NCBI GenBank assembly: GCA_025499705.1
Contig: JAFMVE010000019.1
Coordinates: 32,211 to 96,210 of the forward strand
Source: Carboxylicivirga caseinilyticus
GTDB lineage: Bacteria; Bacteroidota; Bacteroidia; Bacteroidales; Marinilabiliaceae
Direction: 5' to 3'
Length of the DNA: 64,000 bases
Shown here: positions 61,888 through 64,000 of the stretch, one piece after another
Position numbering within the stretch: position 1 is the first letter of the stretch
How the letters are laid out: the number at the start of each line of letters is the position of its first letter
Notes under the pieces: model-generated
The model's database searches: none
Told to the model about the DNA's origin: nothing
Seen by the model: only the letters and a program-made list of their open reading frames with translations
Position numbers and translations under genes: made by a program

Positions 61888-62917
61888 TCTTAAAGCATTC
61901 ACAGAGAGGGTTTTGACACTGAAGCCAAATCTTCAAACCGAAGAAGCCACCAAAAATGGCTTAATTATGCCTTTTATACAATTATTAGGTTATGATGTAT
62001 TTAATCCAATGGAAGTAATACCTGAGTTTGTTGCTGATATTGGAACAAAGAAGGGGGAAAAGGTTGATTATGCTATTTTACAGGATAATACACCTATAAT
62101 GATTATTGAGTGTAAGCACTGGAAAGAGAATTTAAATGTTCACAATTCTCAACTACATAGATATTTTCATGTAACAAAAGCTCGCTTTGGTCTTCTTACT
62201 AACGGTGCAGAATATCGCTTTTATACAGATTTGGAAGAATCTAATAAGATGGATAATGAGCCTTTTTTGGTTATTGATTTCGAAAATTTGAAAGACCATG
62301 AGGTTAATGAGTTGAAGAAATTCCAGAAGGCCAATTTTGATATAGATAAAATCATAGATAGCGCTAGTGAATTGAAATATTCGTCAGCTATCAAAGAAAT
62401 CTTAGTTAAAGAACTGAATGAGCCTTCAGAAGATTTTGTTCGTTTCTTTGGAAAACAGATCTATTCTGGTAAAATAACCGCAAAAGTATTGGAGCAACTT
62501 ACAGGAATAGTAAAAAAAGCAACTAATCAATCTATCAAAGAAATTGTTAATGATAGACTTCATTCAGCATTGAAGAAGGAAGAAGAATCACATGAAGAAT
62601 TTGAAGAAGTTGTTGAAGAAAGCAAAATAGAAACAACTCAGGAAGAAATTGAAGGATATCATATTGTTCGCTCTATTGTTAGAACTCAAATAGATGCTGA
62701 AAGGGTTGTATATCGTGATACTCAATCTTACTTCGGAATTTTAGTTGATGATAATAACCGTAAGCCAATATGCAGACTTCATTTGAACGGAGGTAAAAAG
62801 TATATTGGTTTGTTTGATGAGAATAAGAAAGAGGAAAGAATATTGATTGAGAAGCTTGATGATATATATAAATTCTCTGATAAGCTCCTAGAGGCAACAG
62901 TAAGATATTTGAACTAG
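61871..62917 (+). CDS. Type I restriction HsdR-N-like nuclease-domain protein
   Basis: A 348-residue protein from the ATG at 61871, inside the end of the channel gene. The N-terminal 150 residues are the HSDR_N type PD-(D/E)xK fold: TEEATKNGLIMPFIQLLGYDVFNPMEVIPEF, then D66 in KVDYAIL and E80-x-K82 in MIIECKHW, and FGLLTNGAEYRFYTD. There is no helicase motor, so it is not a complete HsdR. The C-terminal part has an acidic linker (KEEESHEEFEEVVEESK) and a compact beta-rich end (CRLHLNGGKKYIGLFDENKKEERILIEKLDDIYKFSDKL). Intact catalytic residues suggest nuclease activity. Confidence 0.9.
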   Translation: MEFQANLKAFTERVLTLKPNLQTEEATKNGLIMPFIQLLGYDVFNPMEVIPEFVADIGTKKGEKVDYAILQDNTPIMIIECKHWKENLNVHNSQLHRYFHVTKARFGLLTNGAEYRFYTDLEESNKMDNEPFLVIDFENLKDHEVNELKKFQKANFDIDKIIDSASELKYSSAIKEILVKELNEPSEDFVRFFGKQIYSGKITAKVLEQLTGIVKKATNQSIKEIVNDRLHSALKKEEESHEEFEEVVEESKIETTQEEIEGYHIVRSIVRTQIDAERVVYRDTQSYFGILVDDNNRKPICRLHLNGGKKYIGLFDENKKEERILIEKLDDIYKFSDKLLEATVRYLN

Positions 62918-62922
62918 AACAT

Positions 62923-62945
62923 AGGGAGCAATTAAGCTCCCTTTA
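62923..62945 (+). terminator. Hairpin after the HsdR-N-like gene
   Basis: AGGGAGC pairs with GCTCCCT around a 6-nt loop, followed by a short TT. It lies just past the stop codon. Confidence 0.65.
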
Positions 62946-63028
62946 TGCTCTAGAATGGTTTCTCAGTTAAATCCTAAATAACAATTTGACAGAATTTATA
63001 AGAACATCATTGAAATAAAATATATTAA

Positions 63029-63892
63029 ATGATATATTCTGAAACACTTTTTAAATATGATAAGAATGTAAAAAATGCTTTCGAAAAATTACAAAAAATG
63101 GCAGAACAGAATCAAAGGAATAAGAATGATATTCTTTTGATATGTATCAATGGTTGGAGGAATATTCAATTAGAAGATTCATTACGAGCAAAAAAACTTA
63201 GTCCTTTTATGATTGGTTCTGGGGTGTTTGGACATTGCTATTTTTCTATTTATGATTTTTATGATGCCTATAGAAGAAATGTAAGATCTAAATCAGAAAT
63301 AACAGATGAAGAAAGAGACTCAGAAGAGTTTAAAAGAAATGAGAAGCTTTCTATTGATCTTGAATTAATGATATATCTTAAATTTTGGGAATCCGATATA
63401 ATTCTCTCTAAACTTTTAAATTTAGTGAATCTTGCCCTAGGTAAGTCTTATGATTGGGAATTACTTAATGGTAAAATTGAACATAGAAGAATAATAATAA
63501 AGGATTACGTTCAAGCACCATTAAAAGGAATATGTCCTGAGTTATATGATTTAATAGAGGAAGTTTATTCTAATCAAATTAGAAATGCGATTGCACACTC
63601 AAAATATTACCATGTAGGTAGAAATATAATTTTAGGTAATAAGCCAGATAGTAAGCATTATAAGCTTTCAAATATCACCTATGATGAATGGGAAGTACGA
63701 TTTCATAAAGTCTTATTAATGTTTAATCATTTTATAAATGCTCAGAATGAGATTAATGAAAGATATATTGAGAAGGTTAGAGGTAAACATTTCGGTTTAC
63801 CAATAACAATTCCTGAGAAAGATAAATTAGGATTAGATAAAATTTTTTGGATAAAATATTTTGAGGTTAGAGGGAGGTGGGACTATAAGTAA
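63029..63892 (+). CDS. HEPN-like protein
   Basis: A 287-residue soluble helical protein. QIRNAIAHSKYY contains R185-N-A-I-A-H190, the R-x4-H motif that in HEPN domains forms an RNase site. Surrounding helices (LELMIYLKFWESDIILSKLLNLVNLALG before, WEVRFHKVLLMFNHFINAQNEIN after) fit such a fold. No other domain recognised. It follows the HsdR-N-like gene after 111 bp on the same strand and is the last complete gene of the visible cargo region. Confidence 0.7.
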   Translation: MIYSETLFKYDKNVKNAFEKLQKMAEQNQRNKNDILLICINGWRNIQLEDSLRAKKLSPFMIGSGVFGHCYFSIYDFYDAYRRNVRSKSEITDEERDSEEFKRNEKLSIDLELMIYLKFWESDIILSKLLNLVNLALGKSYDWELLNGKIEHRRIIIKDYVQAPLKGICPELYDLIEEVYSNQIRNAIAHSKYYHVGRNIILGNKPDSKHYKLSNITYDEWEVRFHKVLLMFNHFINAQNEINERYIEKVRGKHFGLPITIPEKDKLGLDKIFWIKYFEVRGRWDYK

Positions 63893-63939
63893 TTAGTGTT
63901 TAATAGTAAGCATCCGGTAAACTCCGCCTAAAATATCCC

Positions 63940-63983
63940 CATGTCAGTTTTTATTTTTCGGAAAACTAAAAACGAACGACATG
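63940..63983 (+). promoter_or_regulatory. Hairpin covering the start codon of the last frame
   Basis: CATGTC (63940-63945) pairs with GACATG (63978-63983) and GTTTTTA (63947-63953) with TAAAAAC (63967-63973), with TTT/AAA further in. The right arm contains the ATG at 63981, so transcripts reading in from the left would hide it. Confidence 0.65.
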
Positions 63984-64000
63984 CTAAACGCTAAGAAATT
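63981..64000 (+). CDS. Start of a gene cut by the window end, possibly a transposase
   Basis: ATG followed by codons for LNAKK and a partial codon. Too short to identify. The hairpin over its start codon is a device known from insertion sequences to prevent translation of read-through transcripts, which is the only reason to suspect a transposase. Confidence 0.3.

Larger units (their letters stand above)
51490..64000. mobile_element. Integrated mobile element, left part (serine-recombinase type)
   Basis: From the recombinase gene onward the sequence becomes more AT-rich, repeat-dense and largely free of recognisable housekeeping genes. Marker genes are a large serine recombinase, a HTH_36-like replication-type protein, an AlpA-like HTH protein, a P27 terminase-small-subunit-like protein, and a cargo end with ion channel, HsdR-N-like and HEPN-like genes. 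The left boundary is inferred to lie within 51490-51540, because rarA is intact and the recombinase starts at 51539. No second boundary, tRNA or matching direct repeat is visible, so the right end lies beyond the window. No relaxase, type IV secretion, primase or capsid gene is seen. Confidence 0.75.

Overview
The window looks like a chromosomal segment of a low-GC, facultatively anaerobic member of the Bacteroidota, probably Bacteroidales/Marinilabiliales. The pointers are a type IX secretion sorting domain, SpII lipoproteins with short acidic/serine linkers, a DUF4374-type TonB locus, a DUF5723 outer-membrane protein, TAnnTTTG-type promoter boxes and few Shine-Dalgarno sequences. The exact genus cannot be fixed from this sequence alone.

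Bases 1-51489 read as host backbone. 1-7923 is a nitrogen-oxide respiration and detoxification block. It contains nrfH-nrfA with a downstream alginate-export-type porin, and hcp with its ferredoxin-like partner. A divergent Crp/Fnr-type regulator (HcpR-like) sits behind a perfect TGTAAC-N4-GTTACA operator. 9943-15640 carries the most unusual host system: a secreted phosphate-binding-protein-like domain joined through one membrane helix to a cytoplasmic GcvH-like domain, a histidine kinase with two periplasmic c-type heme motifs, an NtrC-type sigma-54 activator and an archaemetzincin. Two tandem 17-bp dyads and a near-consensus -24/-12 element precede the first gene, which suggests the system controls itself. 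17068-19358 holds a small helical protein, a secreted beta-carbonic anhydrase and a YhcC radical SAM protein.

19437-25667 is a divergent iron/siderophore locus: PepSY membrane protein plus esterase on one side, TonB receptor plus DUF4374 lipoprotein on the other, resembling XusABC with an added esterase. 25742-28861 has a YedF-type DsrE protein, a DUF4197 lipoprotein and YgiQ. 29034-31284 is ZapB-like/ZapA/RNase Y. 31439-34650 makes nucleotide sugars (UDP-GlcNAc 4-epimerase type, Gmd, Fcl). 34695-38518 is a mixed run of a lipoprotein, PatB-type lyase, glutaminyl cyclase and glycerate kinase. 38796-44474 encodes three envelope proteins (PorE-like, lipoprotein, DUF5723). 44516-51489 contains an EamA exporter, a four-module sulfur-transfer flavoprotein, an M48 protease, KdsA and RarA.

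From about 51490 to the window end lies a mobile element. It is more AT-rich, full of repeats and mostly of unknown function. A large serine recombinase starts only 49 bp from the rarA start codon, followed by a small HTH protein and a HTH_36-like replication-type protein. Next comes about 1.5 kb of non-coding DNA with four different repeat families. The element then carries small membrane/coiled-coil genes overlapping tail to tail, an AlpA-like HTH gene, a leader with four terminator-like hairpins, three small orphan genes, a P27 terminase-small-subunit-like gene, and a cargo end. The cargo is a voltage-gated-type ion channel overlapping an HsdR-N nuclease-like gene, then a protein with a HEPN-like motif. 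The cargo looks like candidate anti-phage defence. The gene set suggests a phage-satellite-like or mobilizable element, but no relaxase, primase or capsid gene is visible and the right end is outside the window.
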